Source: Flexamia atlantica (taxonomy: Eukaryota > Arthropoda > Insecta > Hemiptera > Cicadellidae). From it: a stretch of 64,000 bases of DNA. How positions within the stretch are numbered: the first letter of the stretch is position 1; each line of letters opens with the position of its first letter. A program made the translations under genes and the position numbers. A model generated the notes under the pieces. That model was given only the letters and a program-made list of their open reading frames with translations, did not search any database and was not told the origin of the DNA. Positions 12,386 to 25,770 of this stretch are shown here, one piece after another. Location of the stretch: assembly GCA_035578135.1 (NCBI GenBank), contig JAQJVK010000003.1, forward strand, positions 30,688,083 through 30,752,082, given 5' to 3'.

Positions 12386-14559
12386 TGTTAAATGTTTTTT
12401 AAAATTTAAAGTTAGTAACAATAATTTTTTTCATACAGGTTTTAAAAATGTAATATTCAATTAAAAAGAACACTTCTTTAAAAAAGTCTTCTTTTTAATT
12501 GTTGGAGTAGTTACAACAGATTTTTCTAGCATAATTTTATAAACAAAAATTGATTCTGTTTCTTAAATTTTCAATAAAAATTTCAACTGACCTAAACTGA
12601 TTTTAGAAAAGGAAAAGGGGGGGGGGTGTTTTGAAGGAGATTGTGTCATGGAGGAATTTTGATCTTGTTGTGTAATGATTTTGTAATTTTAAAACATAAT
12701 ACAGGATATTTGATTCATACTTGTTATACACATATATTATGTTGGGCACTTAGTTTCTTCAGAAATGCTCCCCGTACTTTTTTTCAAGTAGGCCTATGGT
12801 ATTGATGGTTGTCAGACTTACTGTTTTCCCAAAAATTGTTTAGTAAATTAAGATTTGTATGTAGGCTAGATTATGAATCTCTTTGGTTAATTGAATACAT
12901 ACAAGACAAACTTTGGAGAATAAAACCCAAAGTAAGAAACACCGAAATTAAAAACAAATGTGTTCATATATTTTTTACACACGAAAGAGCATTTTGTGCA
13001 ATATATATCTTTACACTCAACTAATCCACTTCAATCCGAAATATTGTTTCTCATATTATATACCAGACAGGTTCATAGATAGGCTGTTGATTTTTAATTT
13101 AGTTAATAATTCTGATATTATACGTGCACCAAAACTTATTTCAGAAGGGTTTAACACCCAAAGCGAGTTTTTAGCGCTTTAATTCTGAACGAATTCATGT
13201 ATTGGCCCTGCCTTAACAAGAGCAGTAAGCAGAAGCAGCAGCAGAAGAATACAACCAGGGAGGATGTGAAGAGCAGTAGCAGTAGTGTAGTATGATCACA
13301 ACAATTAGGCTTTAGCTTTTGACCTTACAAATCATAGGGAACTAGCTCGTGCATTTAGCTAGTTAAAAAGTTCCTTAAAAAATATTTCCACTTGTTAGTA
13401 TTAATCCCAACAAACCTCATGTCAGAGGATTGGGATCGGTAAAGTAATTAATCGTTAATTAGACCAAACTAGCAGACTGCACTTCCCTGAGATCTAGGTT
13501 GTGGGTCGACCGAGTGGTTGGACTAATGCAATTGTTCCGGTCGACTATTACAGATACGGACTCGATATAGTTTCCCTTGTATTGGTTTTGTTAAAAATTA
13601 ATACCATTCTTAATTAATTATTTTGTACCTTTAATAATTATTGTATACTTTCTGATAAATATATACCGTGAAAAATTACCGATATATGGTAAGTGAAATC
13701 AAGTGTTTCAGCGAATTGATTTAAAATAATGCGGATTTTCCTATCGTCAAATTTTAATATCATTAAGAAATTTTAGTTTCGTCGGAATATTTAAAAATTA
13801 TAATTTCCAATTTAACGTTAGCCGAATTGTATTGAAATATAAATAATAAAGCATTTTTAAATTACATGCAATTATTGGATATTAACAATCCAAAAAGTTA
13901 TCTTGACATTCGTACTATGGGACTATTAGATCCGTTTATTTTGGCAAAAAAATATAAAAAAGAAAATGAAAATAAAATAAGTAAGTAATTAAATAAAGGA
14001 GAAATTTTACTACAACTACCCGTCATTATTTTAGAAATATGTAATAATATAAAATTTAAGTTTATTGCAAGAGTATTCAAATACACCTATGAATTTTAAT
14101 ACCTGGTTATGACCGGGATGCAGCCCAGGTTCCGTATTTTAACCGGCATTTGTGTGATGGATGATTGCGAAATGAATTAGATGAGTCATATTTTATTTAA
14201 CATTTTAAATGCTATGACTATTGTTGAGGTTATGATAACAAAAACCAGTAAAGCGACCGCTCTACAAATTATGATAAAATCAATGAAATACGGACATGAA
14301 AATTTTAATACGATGTAAATTTCATCTTATGATGCTTTTAACACCGGCAAGCCTCAAAGGATGAGTATTCATAGATTCAGGATCCCCTTCCACCCACTCT
14401 GATGACTTCCATATTTGCTGAATTCGATTAATTAAAATAAAAATCTTCGTTTACTTTTGTTTAACTGATGATTCCGTCTGAACGAAAATTAAATCTAGTT
14501 TCAGTGTAAATCCCTCTTGTAATTTCCAAGATGCAGATATCCCCGGTTTGTTTGTTTTC
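12386..14559. other. AT-rich stretch; possible decayed repeat text
   Basis: Two short overlapping plus-strand frames (12809-13182) have no recognisable domain. CAG-rich triplets occur at 13222-13290. A segment near 13505-13560 contains CGACCGAGTGGTT, like a pol III A box, but lacks a good B box, so I do not call a tRNA or SINE. No other gene evidence. Confidence 0.4.
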
Positions 14560-14835
14560 TTTAATAACGGCGGATCCGCAGGTGAAGACAGCTGCGACCT
14601 GTTATTTTTCGCTAATTTAAAACGTCAGTTCCTCGCCGCGCCGCCAGCGCTCCTCGCGGACATCCGACAATAACAGATCCCGACTGTTCTTGTTAACTTT
14701 GCAAATAAAATCGTCCGCGGCTGTCGGCAATGAACACATCAGCAGACGTCGAGCTGGCTGCGTATGAGTTTATTTACCCCCCGGGGGTGTAAGGTCAACA
14801 AACGGTGGTTGACGGGAGGTGGTGGGTTGAGACAT
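14560..14835. other. GC-rich, CpG-containing island
   Basis: GC content is far above the surroundings, with many CpG dinucleotides (for example CTCGCCGCGCCGCC near 14630). No long frame is open through it. It could be a promoter-proximal or 5' untranslated region of a gene outside the window, a conserved regulatory element, or an old GC-rich insertion. I saw no TATA or initiator arrangement that would settle it. Confidence 0.35.
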
Positions 14836-17250
14836 GAAATGATATGTGGGTTTATATTTTTCCAGATTGCTAAAAAAGGTTTCGTATTTTAAAAGGTGAA
14901 ACCATCACTCTTGTGAGGAAATTGTATTGCAGAGGTTAGACTACTTCATTTTTCTTCATTTTGTCCGCCCACATAACGACATGTCTGAGCGTATGAGGCG
15001 AAGGAGTGGGTGTTACTGCATTAAAGCGACGTGCTGGTAAAAATTACACGATTAAAACGTCTTTGATTTCGAGAATAGTTTCCACGTCGAACAATCGAGC
15101 ACTCTAAAACCATAAAGTTTAAATATACTTAAATTTACATTATTGAGCTAACAAAGTAGTTTGTGATTTAGAACGGCAGATCTAAGAATAAGGGATGTTT
15201 AAACTAGGTTACCAATTTTACACCAAAATAGTTTTTAAGTTCAATTAAAAACTGGAAATCGGACGTACTATAAGCTAATAAAATCCGAAAACTAACAATC
15301 TAAGCTAATTAATTGAAGAAAAGTAAACAGAGAAGATTGTGAAAAAATATTTTAAAGGAGTTTTTTATTTAATAATGTAGGTACTGTGGAGGTAATATTT
15401 AATTGCGTATAGGCCTAATAGATTATTTCACTAAGAAATCCACTTAGTGACGTAACGTTGTTCTTATGCAAATGACACATATATCAAATTATGCTCCGAT
15501 CAAAGTTCACATTTCTCATTACCCACCGACATGTAATGTCACAATTAATTTAGCTTGGGCTAAATACCCGACATCACGCTCAGACAAGCGCTTGCTCGTT
15601 GCTTGATTGTACTGGAATATGAGGTTAGCTGTTTAATCAAAACCTATAATCAAATGAAGCCCCATAATTGACGCAAGGTAATTTAAGGCCGATTGTGATG
15701 TGACAAAAATACGAACTTCATGCATTTAATTGCATTTAATTCAGTTACGCATAAGTTACTCCATGTACAGTTGTTTAAAATACAAAAATTTATAAGCTTT
15801 TCATTAAAAACGAGAAAAAATGATTTTATTTTGATGTAAGTAAAATGTTTAGCTAGAAGCTGGAATGACAGTCATCCGTATCTGTGAAAATTCGATTTGT
15901 TCAACGACAGGTAAAACAACTTCCCTCCTCCAAAAACACTGACCTCTAAGGAATTTGCGAAAAATCGCTTCATCGCCACAGAGGATGACACAATTGATTA
16001 CACTCGTAGCCCAAAACATGAGATTTCGGATAAGTACAAAACACAAAACTCGACCTTGAACTGAGCGAACCCTCGCATTCCGTAAAATCTAGTTCCTCTA
16101 ATGCTGGGAGTCGTCTGTGGCCGCGGCGAGGCGGTTATCTTAATGCTCGCAAAGTGGCCAAAATGGATTCGAACTGGTTGTATTAATCCACAACTAAGAA
16201 GACGGTCTTTTCCTTATCGGTCAATTCTCCCGAATAAAATGCGGAAACACGGCTAATTATATGTACAAACGAGAGTTGGCGAAGCTATAAATGTTTTTGT
16301 GTCGTTTCAGAAACGATTTGGCAAAAGATTGGAATGTTTAAGAGGCGATTTTGGTACAGTTTATCTCGCAGGAACCGTAGTCGCTATCTTAATATAGGAG
16401 TAGCACTACAGTGGCGAATTCTCCGGTCAATAGATGGCGAGGTTTGAATTTTTAATGCCCAAATCAAGGTCTTAATCCAGAGAGTCTACTTATTGTTTGG
16501 CTTTTTAGATTGTTATTTTTATGATTGACTTTTCCCAGGATTAGCTTTGACTGTTGCATGTTGATAAATTCTGTTCTACAGCATATCAGCCCCAACGTCT
16601 TTTCATCCCCTAGCAAAATAAAAAAAACTAACCTTGTTTCACATTATCTCGTAATAAAATTGCACTTCCTATTTCTCATCTATAAAAATTAAAACGTATT
16701 ATGTTTCACCATTTTTGTTATTTTCTTACATTACAAAACCCAACTTTTTTGTCTCAAGAGTAACATTTTAGACGATGTTTCGTTTGTATTCTAATTTAAA
16801 GAAAGAGTAAAAATATTGCAATTAGTTGAAAGTTCATGTTAAGACTTGTAAATATCTCGTGCAAACATCATATTGTTTTTTAAGTTGATAGAATTTTTAC
16901 TTTAAAAATAGTTACTCTTAAAGGCATTCCACGCCGACCTTTAAAATTTAACAAATGATTATTTATTTTTATTAATCATACCCATTCTTTGTCAATACTT
17001 CACATTTACATTTTGTTCATAACAATTATAACTGTACGGATAAGACAAGGTTACAAATCAATGAAGAATAAATATAATTTTTCTGTTGAAAAAACAATAA
17101 CGGTTCCTGATATTTCTTTAGTAAGTGTTTCTTGTTTGTGATAAAAATATAATATATAACCCTAGAGGTCACCGTGTGGTAAATCATAGTGAATAATCTA
17201 ACAGATCTAGAAAAAAGAATGAATGTTTGAGATATCTGAAAAAACAAAGA
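14836..17250. other. Gene-poor AT-rich stretch
   Basis: No gene, RNA or clear repeat boundary was recognised. A short minus-strand frame at 15849-16046 has no support. A mildly GC-rich patch lies near 16050-16150. Confidence 0.45.
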
Positions 17251-17254
17251 CGAA

Positions 17255-17475
17255 ATAAGGGGAAACCTTCCTTCGTCGTAGGAGTCGATGGCGGTAACGT
17301 CGTACAGTAGCGCACCGCAGACCGCGTAGGTGTAAACTGTGACTTCATGAATGGGAGAAAGTGGCCAATGACGCGGTTCGAATCAGCACGAAGCACTCCG
17401 GAAGTCTAGTGTGTCTGCTGCTGTGAAGAAACTCTGCTGGGAACGCCACGCTGCTATTTCGGAGAGTATTCGGGA
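17255..17475 (-). other. GC-rich segment, possible orphan exon
   Basis: On the minus strand one frame reads continuously through the GC-richer block and gives EVTVYTYAVCGALLYDVTAI followed by an acidic stretch. An AAGGT that could serve as a 5' splice site lies after it. A second minus-strand frame (17184-17396) is also open, so the reading is not decided. I recognise no family. It may be an exon of a gene extending beyond this region or chance coding-like sequence. Confidence 0.2.
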
Positions 17476-18842
17476 TTAAAGTGATATCATTTAAATGTTT
17501 CAACTATGATCAGCGTCAAATCATTACAAGCCTTGGCATAACCATCTGTCCCCTCCCCTCTACCCAGTTGCATTGCCTTTACGCATCATCAGCTGGCAGC
17601 CATGTGATTCCAACTTATAACTACAAGTAATCAAACCGAAAAGGGGCATAAATCTCAATTTTGCAAAAACCTGCAGCCCATGATTTCGGTTTGGAAGAGA
17701 GGGACATTTGTTTGACGTTTTAGAGTCGGTTTGATTTCGTTGGGCTATACCTTATTCTAGTAAATTCAGGAAAAGGGTTTATGAAGATTGAATTTGAAAT
17801 TAATTTTACAGTGAATAAATAGTAAAATTTTAAGAATTTAATGTTTTGTAACGTTTCGTGTAGACATGATGATTTTCAAAGAGACTAAACATAAAAGTCA
17901 CGTTCTTTCCAAAATTTGATGCTCTCTAGCAACATTGTCCTCTGGAATTGTTAAAAACATGAACCTTACATTATTGTCACAAATAGATTAATTGGTGTAG
18001 CCGTTTCAGTTAATCATATTTTACTAAGGATTCGATATTTAGTAGCAATCTGGCGTAGAGACAGTGTAAACCAAAGAGGATGTTAGTGGAACGTTATTTT
18101 GCTTGCACTTAAAAATTAGTTTAACGTCATAGATATCCTTTTGCAAGTACAACAAATCTACTGAGTAGTTCATTTTCAACTGTTTTGTAGCAACGTAGCA
18201 GATACAACAATGTTAACGGTTTCACGCTGGTGTTTGTAATCAAACCAGCTGCTAAAGTTCCAAACCTAAAGTTGGTAAGTTGCCGGATCACAAAGGAAGT
18301 TGAGATCACAATAAAAGAGATTTATAAACCAACTACACGATGTTTAAATTAAAAATTATTTATTGTAAAATTCACAAAATAACAGTTCGTAAGGTTCTCA
18401 CATATTTTTCTAATATACTAAAGATTTGCTTAAGTAGGATTACCAAAAATAACGATAATCTACAGATAATCTTAAATAACAGGAAACGTAGGAAATAAAC
18501 TACATCTCTTTGGTGTCATACAATACAATTATTACTACTCTCTGCTGCAAAAATGTGGTCCTTGAGGAACTCTGGCAATACATAAGCATTAAAATGTTTC
18601 TTAAAATACCAAGGAAAATATCAGGAGACAAGATTTATAACACTCGGAGCCATGTTTATGGAGGGATCTCAACAAAGTCTCACTGGAAGACAACTCTAAA
18701 CGCTCACTAAACGTTCAGGATATTTCAGAAATGGTAAGGGAGTAGAATGTATCATCGTTGAAAACATTGTTTTCATTCTTGTAACCATTAAGACTCTACT
18801 ACTTTGAGTTGGAATTTCTTAGTTACGTTTCCATTGGTTTAT

Positions 18843-18965
18843 GTATCTTTTATGAATTTGCCGAGTATGAATATGTTATTACTTATGAATATTTTACAAA
18901 ATATGAATATTATACTAAATATGATTATTATACTAAATATGAATACTTGACTATATATGGATAAA
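18843..18965. repeat. Degenerate tandem repeat of about 18-20 bp
   Basis: Repeated variants of AATATGAATATTATACTA follow one another, best preserved at 18897-18950. The surrounding 17480-19250 holds no recognisable gene. Confidence 0.7.
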
Positions 18966-19254
18966 TATAGACTGCCTCGATTTTTTCTTTCATTTTATAG
19001 AATACTTAAGTTACTCGTTGGAAACAAAACTCATAATCATATTCGGATTTTCTTTTAGTTTCACGGTTCCACGATTATTTTATGACAAATGTTGCTAATT
19101 TACTGTTCCTGTACTATATTTTTATTAATAAACATACAATAAAAGACCAGAATAAAACAAGGGTATGGATATAAAGTTTACTACAAGTCGTTGAAAACTC
19201 ATAACACATTATAACACGGAAATTATTCTAATTTGAACATCATATTACTATATA

Positions 19255-20189
19255 GGCCGTTCAAAGTCAAAGTGGCATAAGTCAAAAATCTTGATTTAAT
19301 GAAAATCAGGTTTTTGTGAAAAATTATGTCACGTAAACATAGTTTGGAGTTAGGAGCTATTTTTTTACACATGATGAAGATCATATATGTGCACCTTTCT
19401 GCGTCAACAATGACCCAAAATAATTTTTTTGTAGATTATTATAAATTTTTTAAAGAAAACTTACACCACTTTACCTTTAACAATTTGTGTGGTATTGATA
19501 TTCATTTACATTGAAGTATATGGTGAGAACAATGGTCTAAGTCAGACATACACCACTTTAGCTGAAAATGTGACTTAGTCCACCTTCACTTTAGAACCTT
19601 TGTGCGGGTGAATTAAAAGCAAACTGAAGCAAAAAAATGACTTACACCACTTTTAATTTTTTGCAAATATGACATACCGTTTTAGTAAGCATAATAAAAA
19701 TCAGGGTAATTGAGCAATAAAAATCAATGACATTAAGAACACATTTTTATTAATATAATTTAAGTTGTCTAGAAGTAATAAAATAGTCCTTTATTAGAAA
19801 GTTCCTATAAATTATTGAAAGTAAGCTAAAATCATTGTCAATATGACTAAATTCATGTCATTAAGGCTGTAAAAAATAACATTTTCTGACACTATGGTGT
19901 AAGTCAGACTTAGGCCACTTTGCTTCACTGGTGCAAGTCATGTGGCAACACAAAACAAAACACGTAATGCTTAAGGGACAATCGAGTAAGTCAGACTTAG
20001 GCCACTTTGATTTTTAACAGATGCAGACAAACACGATGAGGAACAGTAAAGAGCTGCCTCCTAGTGGCGATACAAAAGAACTACGACTTAGCTTATTATT
20101 CCAAAAGGTGTTTCAGACAAGGAATCGAAACATGGACTTAGCTCGTTTTTGCCAAAAAATGACTTATGCCACTTTGCCTTTGACCGGCC
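19255..20189. mobile_element. TIR element with subterminal motif repeats
   Basis: The ends are 30 bp inverted repeats with two mismatches (GGCCGTTCAAAGTCAAAG on the left, complement of the GGCCGGTCAAAGGCAAAG form on the right). TATA-like sequence flanks both ends. Inside, the motif GACTTA-N-N-CCACTTT recurs at about 19459, 19545, 19572, 19638, 19904 and 19992 besides the two termini. Repeated subterminal motifs are a known feature of hAT, CACTA and P-type elements, where they bind transposase. No transposase frame is present, so the copy is non-autonomous. Confidence 0.75.
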
Positions 20190-22649
20190 CATATATTACA
20201 TGGTAGGACGTGTTAGTGTGAATTCCCTTTATTTTAATTAAATAACATTATTATTAATTGATATTAATGTTCCTAGAATGAAATTAACCAATATTATTTT
20301 TACACTTGAACAAACGACTACTACCAAAGTTTACAAATTTTAACAAAGCAAACAGTATTTTTCTATGAAGAAACATTTAAATTTGAATGTAAATTAACTC
20401 AATGAAAAAAACATTTGAATATTTATGTCGTTCAAAAAATGTAAAATATTCACCAAATATCTTTCACTTTTGATAGTTTTATTGTCATTTTTTATGTTGA
20501 AGCATCTAAAGTAACACTAGAAGATCCTCCTTCGTGGCATAAGAACGCCAGGTACATCAGCAATATCAATAGATGTCATCTGCTCAGACATCCTGCACCC
20601 GAATCTCAATTTCCTGTTTTTAAAACCAGTTTACCGTTATTCTTCCCATTATAATTTAACAGCTTCTATCACCGTAGTTTTTCTCATTTATTAATATACT
20701 AGTTTTACGTAAAATGCTGATATATGATAATATAAAAATAACAAAAATATTAAATTTTTAAGCTAAATATCATATATAAGCTGAGATAAATTATATACGA
20801 AATATAGTTTCAAGGCTGTTGAAAACCTGTCAAGATTTTGATAAATTACGTTATGATCAGAAGATGAACTGATATAGCTATTTCTCTTGTAATAGTTATC
20901 ATGAGAATGCCAAATTTGGGGGTAAGGATAAAATAAAACTACACTATATAGTTTGTCCTAATGAATGGGATATTTTATATGCCATATAAAGCTTCATTGA
21001 CATTGCTTAAACAATAATACTCAAACTCTCCTCCCCTTACCCAATGAGCCCTTTTGCAAGTGTTCAGACGAATAAACAAAAAAATTTAGGTTTTAATACC
21101 AATAAATTTAAGTTTTAAATGTATCAATGTATGAAATATTCAGTTTCACAAGGTGAACAGATGGCTAAGCTTTCAGGAGAAAATTAAAGTTTAAATTAAA
21201 TTATTATGATTAATCCTGCTTATTATTTGACACCTGAAATTGTCAAAGGTTACGACACTAAGTTATCGTCAGTTCGAATGCAAGCATTGGTTAGTCAGTG
21301 GTAAGTAAAAGTTTTTCTATCTGCTTCTTCTGTGCGATTAATTATAATTTAAGGATATTAGTGTACTACTCTGCACTGTCTATTTTTGGTTGCATTGAAG
21401 ATTTACGGCATTTTTATAATTGACTATTGTTACTAGTCCAGGGGTTGGCTGCTGTATCGAGATGTAATAACAACTGCTTCAAAATCTTCATTGATTTTGC
21501 TTCAAATTTGTAGTCATTTTGTTTTGCTTGCATAAAAAGCTAGAGATGAGTATGTTTTACCTTTATCTCTAGCAAAAGGTCATGTATAATCTAATTAAAA
21601 GGGCTGATAAAGTTAACATTACATGAACCGTTTGCTAAACAAAGAAAATCTTTGGTTACCTTTTAACAAGGGAACTCTTTTAATTAAGATTTTAATTAGT
21701 ATTGTTCTGCCATGAAGATAAATAAAGACTGCTGTAAAGACTTGCCATAGGCGAGCTAACGGTATATGTTTGGCTAAAGCTTTGGTAAGGAACAGTTGTT
21801 TCGGTGTACAAGAATAATTAGGTGAAGAAACGATAATGTGCATCCTCCTTTATTTCCTTAAGGCTTTGTTTCCATCAAAATAATTTTTTTTAAATCTATT
21901 TCATGGATAAGGCTATAATAGTGGCCAGTGGGGTATTAGCTAAAACATTTGATATATATAACTTATTTTTCTAAAAAAAGAAAAGATTAGAGCGATAAGA
22001 AGAAAGTGTTGGAAAAAGTGTTTTTAGAAAAGTTGTTTTGTGTTTTGCAAACGGTGAGTGTGATTTTGGAATTATTATAATTAAATTAAGGGTTTTAGTA
22101 ACGATAAAATTGTTTTAATGAATATTTGTTGATTTTTGTCAGATTATGTTTATCTTAAAAATTTCTAATTGTTATACTCTCCAGTCTCACTTATTAGTTA
22201 AAAAAGGAATGCTTTTATGTGTTTAAGGCTGCCAATTACTTCTTATACAGTTCGTACAATACAGGGTGTCCCATAAGTAAAGTGCCAAACTGCGGGAATA
22301 GATTATATTTGTCAAAATAAAGAGAAAATGAAGAGTAATTTTTTTTTCAAAAAAAACTTCGTTTACCAGATATCCGCCAACTTTTACTGTTTTTATATTT
22401 ATCATGGAAACCTTTTGATGGACAATATTTAATTTCATTGACACTAAACTAGATTTTGTAATAACTGAATAAACATAGTTATGGAAAAAGGGGTCAACAC
22501 TGAGCATTCTTCATATTATAGATAAAGTATAAACTATAAGACTAACCTGATCTGGAATGCTTATATATTCCTTTATAAGAAGGAAACAACCACCCCCATC
22601 GGGGGTAAATGAAGAAAGTATTGCAGTTAAAGAGTATTGTCTTAGGCGA
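20190..22649. other. Gene-poor stretch
   Basis: Short frames at 21619-21843 and 22223-22507 (minus) have no domain. A fragment AGGGTGTCCCATAAG at 22263 resembles the GGGTGTCC ends of foldback elements elsewhere in the window and may be a remnant. Confidence 0.45.
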
Positions 22650-24005
22650 ATACTAAAAATAAGTGAATTTTTCATGTATTTCCCAATTAATGCTGAATTA
22701 GAATGAAATAAGACCTTCCTTTACAGAAAAGCAGATTCAACCTATGAGAGAGACATTATATTTTATATATGTTTCTACGTATAATATCTCAGGGGATTTA
22801 AATGCAACCAAACTATTTTCGTAGCAAGGAAATTAAAATAGTAATTGAAACCCTGGAAAAGGTATGTATCATTCACATTAATCACGAATAACCGTTCAAT
22901 GTGTTGAAAAGACTCTTTTTAACCGTACGTTAACGCTCTGATAAAATAGGGACGTCACATTAACGAGGGGCAATTTAAAATCCAGTCTCCTGGCACCCAT
23001 CAGCAATACTGCAGCCCCAGTGGAAATCACTACTTAAAATCTTTTGTCTGTGGTTACAATTCCATATTTTATGTAGAATGCGCTTCAACAACCTACTAAT
23101 GGAAGTCATAGTTTCGTTTGTTTTATACATTCCCATCGTGAACAATCGTTTCGAGAAGAATATTGCAACATAATGTTAATCAGAGTTCATAAAATATTAA
23201 ATTACGAGCAGTTCAGTCAACAGTTAGTTTTTAAGTATTGCGTATAAGCGTTAAAAGTGCCAGTAGTAAGTTTTGATTTCCCATTTATTTTCATTTATCA
23301 TTAGACTTGAACGAAGTAACGACAAAAGAATTCGATATTACAAAACCCGTATTTTTTAGTTTTTACCCTGTTTTAGTACTAATTAGACTTTCATAAAGAT
23401 ATAAGATCTGAAAGCATACCAATCACAACTATATTCGTAACGACATAATAGTTCAAACGATAACTGAAAAAACTTCTAGGAAGAAATGTCCTTTTTTATG
23501 TCGCTGAATGAACATCTTTTCGAAGTTAACTTTTAGTGGAAATATTTTTCTATCCTTCCCGAGTTCATATTTTTACATAATACATAAAATATGGAATTGT
23601 AACCAGAGAAAACCCATTTTAAGTAGGGATTTCCACTGGGGCTGCAGTATTGCTGATGGGTGCCAGGAGACTGGATTTTAAATTGCCCCTCATTAATGTG
23701 ACGTCCCTATTTTACCAGAGCGTTAACGTAAAGTACAAAAGAGTCTTTTAACATATTAAACGGTGATTGTTGATTAAAGTGAATGATACATTTATTTGCC
23801 AGGGTTTTAAATATTCTTTAAATTCTCTTGTTACGAATTATTGTTTGGTTGCATTTATAAAGCCCCTGAGATTCTGCCTCCCACCCCCCTAGGTTGAATC
23901 TGCTTTTCTGTAAAGGAAGGTATTTTTTCTTTCTAATTCAGAATTCACTAGGAAATACATGAAACTTTAACTTATTTTTACTAGGGGTATATTGATTCCT
24001 TATTT
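22650..24005. mobile_element. Foldback element with about 430 bp diverged arms
   Basis: Left arm about 22650-23082 and right arm about 23580-24005 are reverse complements with substitutions and small indels. Anchors include CAGCAATACTGCAGCCCCAG on the left (23001-23020) and its complement at about 23636-23655, and CTTTACAGAAAAGCAG with its complement. The 500 bp centre is AT-rich without coding capacity. The arms are more diverged than those at 62922-63806, suggesting an older insertion. Confidence 0.8.
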
Positions 24006-24673
24006 CATGTTTTCACTGTTGTTGTAAAGCAGATGCTCGTAAATAAATTATATAGTTTAACCTCGATAGAGTAAAAAATTATATCAGGGAAAACATCAAG
24101 GTTTGTTTCAGTGCTATAGAGGATTCTAGAGAGTTAAAAAAGTGTAATATCAAATGATTTGATATCTTAAGGATCTTTGTATCGAAGTTTTATGAAAAGG
24201 GTTAAGACGATGGCCATAAATTTTTACCTGTGTTTTACATTTTTACGTATCATACTATTTCAAACTTCTATGGTCACTGGCTTATTTCGTTTTTTCGACT
24301 TCTTTTAATATCTCCTAATTATATTTGCAGAAACATCACATACATACCACATTAGTATAGTACTCATATCATATTAGTGAGTTCTTTTCGCTCACTGTAT
24401 TCATGATATAAATATAAACCATAGGCCAGATTGAGCTACTTGAAGATTCCAGTTGACAGATTCTGAAAATAGTTGAACCACAAAGCAAGGTTGGTGAAGT
24501 GGAAGAGATTCGGTGAAACTTCTAACATATTTGGCAGTGACAATCGTTGTAGAAACAATTTAAGTTATCAAGCAACTGATACTTGCTATTTGTTTATAAT
24601 TCCTATTAATATTAAAAGGTTAAAGGTTAAATAAGAAATATAAAGAAACACGAAATATGGAAGGAGTAAAATA

Positions 24674-24960
24674 GATTATTTATTTATTTATTAATAAACG
24701 GTTTACACCAATTTAACAATAATGTGTATGTATACATGCAGTAATGCAATGACAAGTGGTGAAATAAATATACATGCATTGCCTTAAATAGGAACTGATC
24801 GTCCGCCGCGAGAGGACGGGTCGCCGAACGATATCCTAATGTCCAAAGAGCTCCGTCTCTTTTTATCTCGCTAATTCTTCCTCTTTCATTTATTTCCCCT
24901 CTTCGTCTAAGCCGATTAATGCCTCTGCTCCCTCGTTCTCCTTCCCTCACAACTGTGCAT
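24674..24960 (-). mobile_element. Probable 3' end of a minus-strand retroelement
   Basis: Read on the minus strand, a GC-richer block enters an AT-rich tail ending in a run of AAAT units (24676-24695 on the plus strand as ATTT). An open frame of 88 codons (24684-24950) starts with an Arg/Glu/Gly-rich stretch. A short tandem tail after a retroelement 3' end is common in LINEs and SINEs. No diagnostic domain was seen. Confidence 0.35.
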
Positions 24961-25499
24961 TTGTTGACTTTGGGCTTTTATAATTAATGTAATAATTCTA
25001 CCATGTAGGATTTCTATTTCTCAGTTTTCTCTACGACTAGCAAGTTAAAAAAAATTTTAATTCCAGAAATTTGATTATATTTTATGATACACCTAAGAGC
25101 TCATTAAATGACTTTACACAAATAAATTTAACTGAGCAATTTTCTCCTTTACTAATATTTATAAAGTTTATATGCAATAGAAATTGAAGTGTGTATTTCA
25201 GACTTTTGTGATAATTTATCAGTGGAATAGGTGGGACTCAGTAATATTATTCATAACAGAAGACACTTAAATTTAGGAAAAAAAATCGTTTTATTCAAAG
25301 GAAAGATCACAAGTACAAAATCATAAACAAGAACCTGCAACACTGACCGTCTCAAATCAACAGTTCATACGATATTTAACATTTTAATGAACCTTATGGC
25401 TATAAGTTGCTATATTCCAACATTGTGCACATTACTTAGCCTTTTTCCCTGATAAGACTTTGATTATAAAAATTCAAAATAAACAAGAAAAATCAATAC

Positions 25500-25770
25500 C
25501 CTGACCTAACTGTCTCAGCTCTCTATGAAACGAACGTACGTTTACCATTGTCATTTGAAACACTAATATAATTATGCTTCAACTTAAAACTGTCGTTCTA
25601 TTCATTAGATAGTAACAAGACCTGGGTTTGGACCGTTCCCGATTAGAGCGTAAAAAATGCCACTGGCGTTGAAAAATACACAAAATACTCAAGAAAACAG
25701 TTCATAACGTCTCTTTAGTAAAAATATGTAGTATATTTTGTTAAATATTTTACTATTATGATTAAAAAAT
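25500..25770. repeat. Dispersed repeat, copy 1
   Basis: This block is alignable by eye with 29985-30215: both carry GGGTTTGGACCGTTCCC, preceded by an AGCTCTCTAT-AAACGAACGT stretch and followed by ACAAAATACTCAA. The class is unknown; the flanks up to 26570 hold no gene. Confidence 0.6.

Noticed and set aside
13505..13575. Possible tRNA or SINE head (CGACCGAGTGGTT)
   Set aside because: The A-box-like part is not followed by a convincing B box or acceptor stem.
17370..17400. B-box-like GCGGTTCGAATCAGC
   Set aside because: No A box at a workable distance and no cloverleaf could be drawn.
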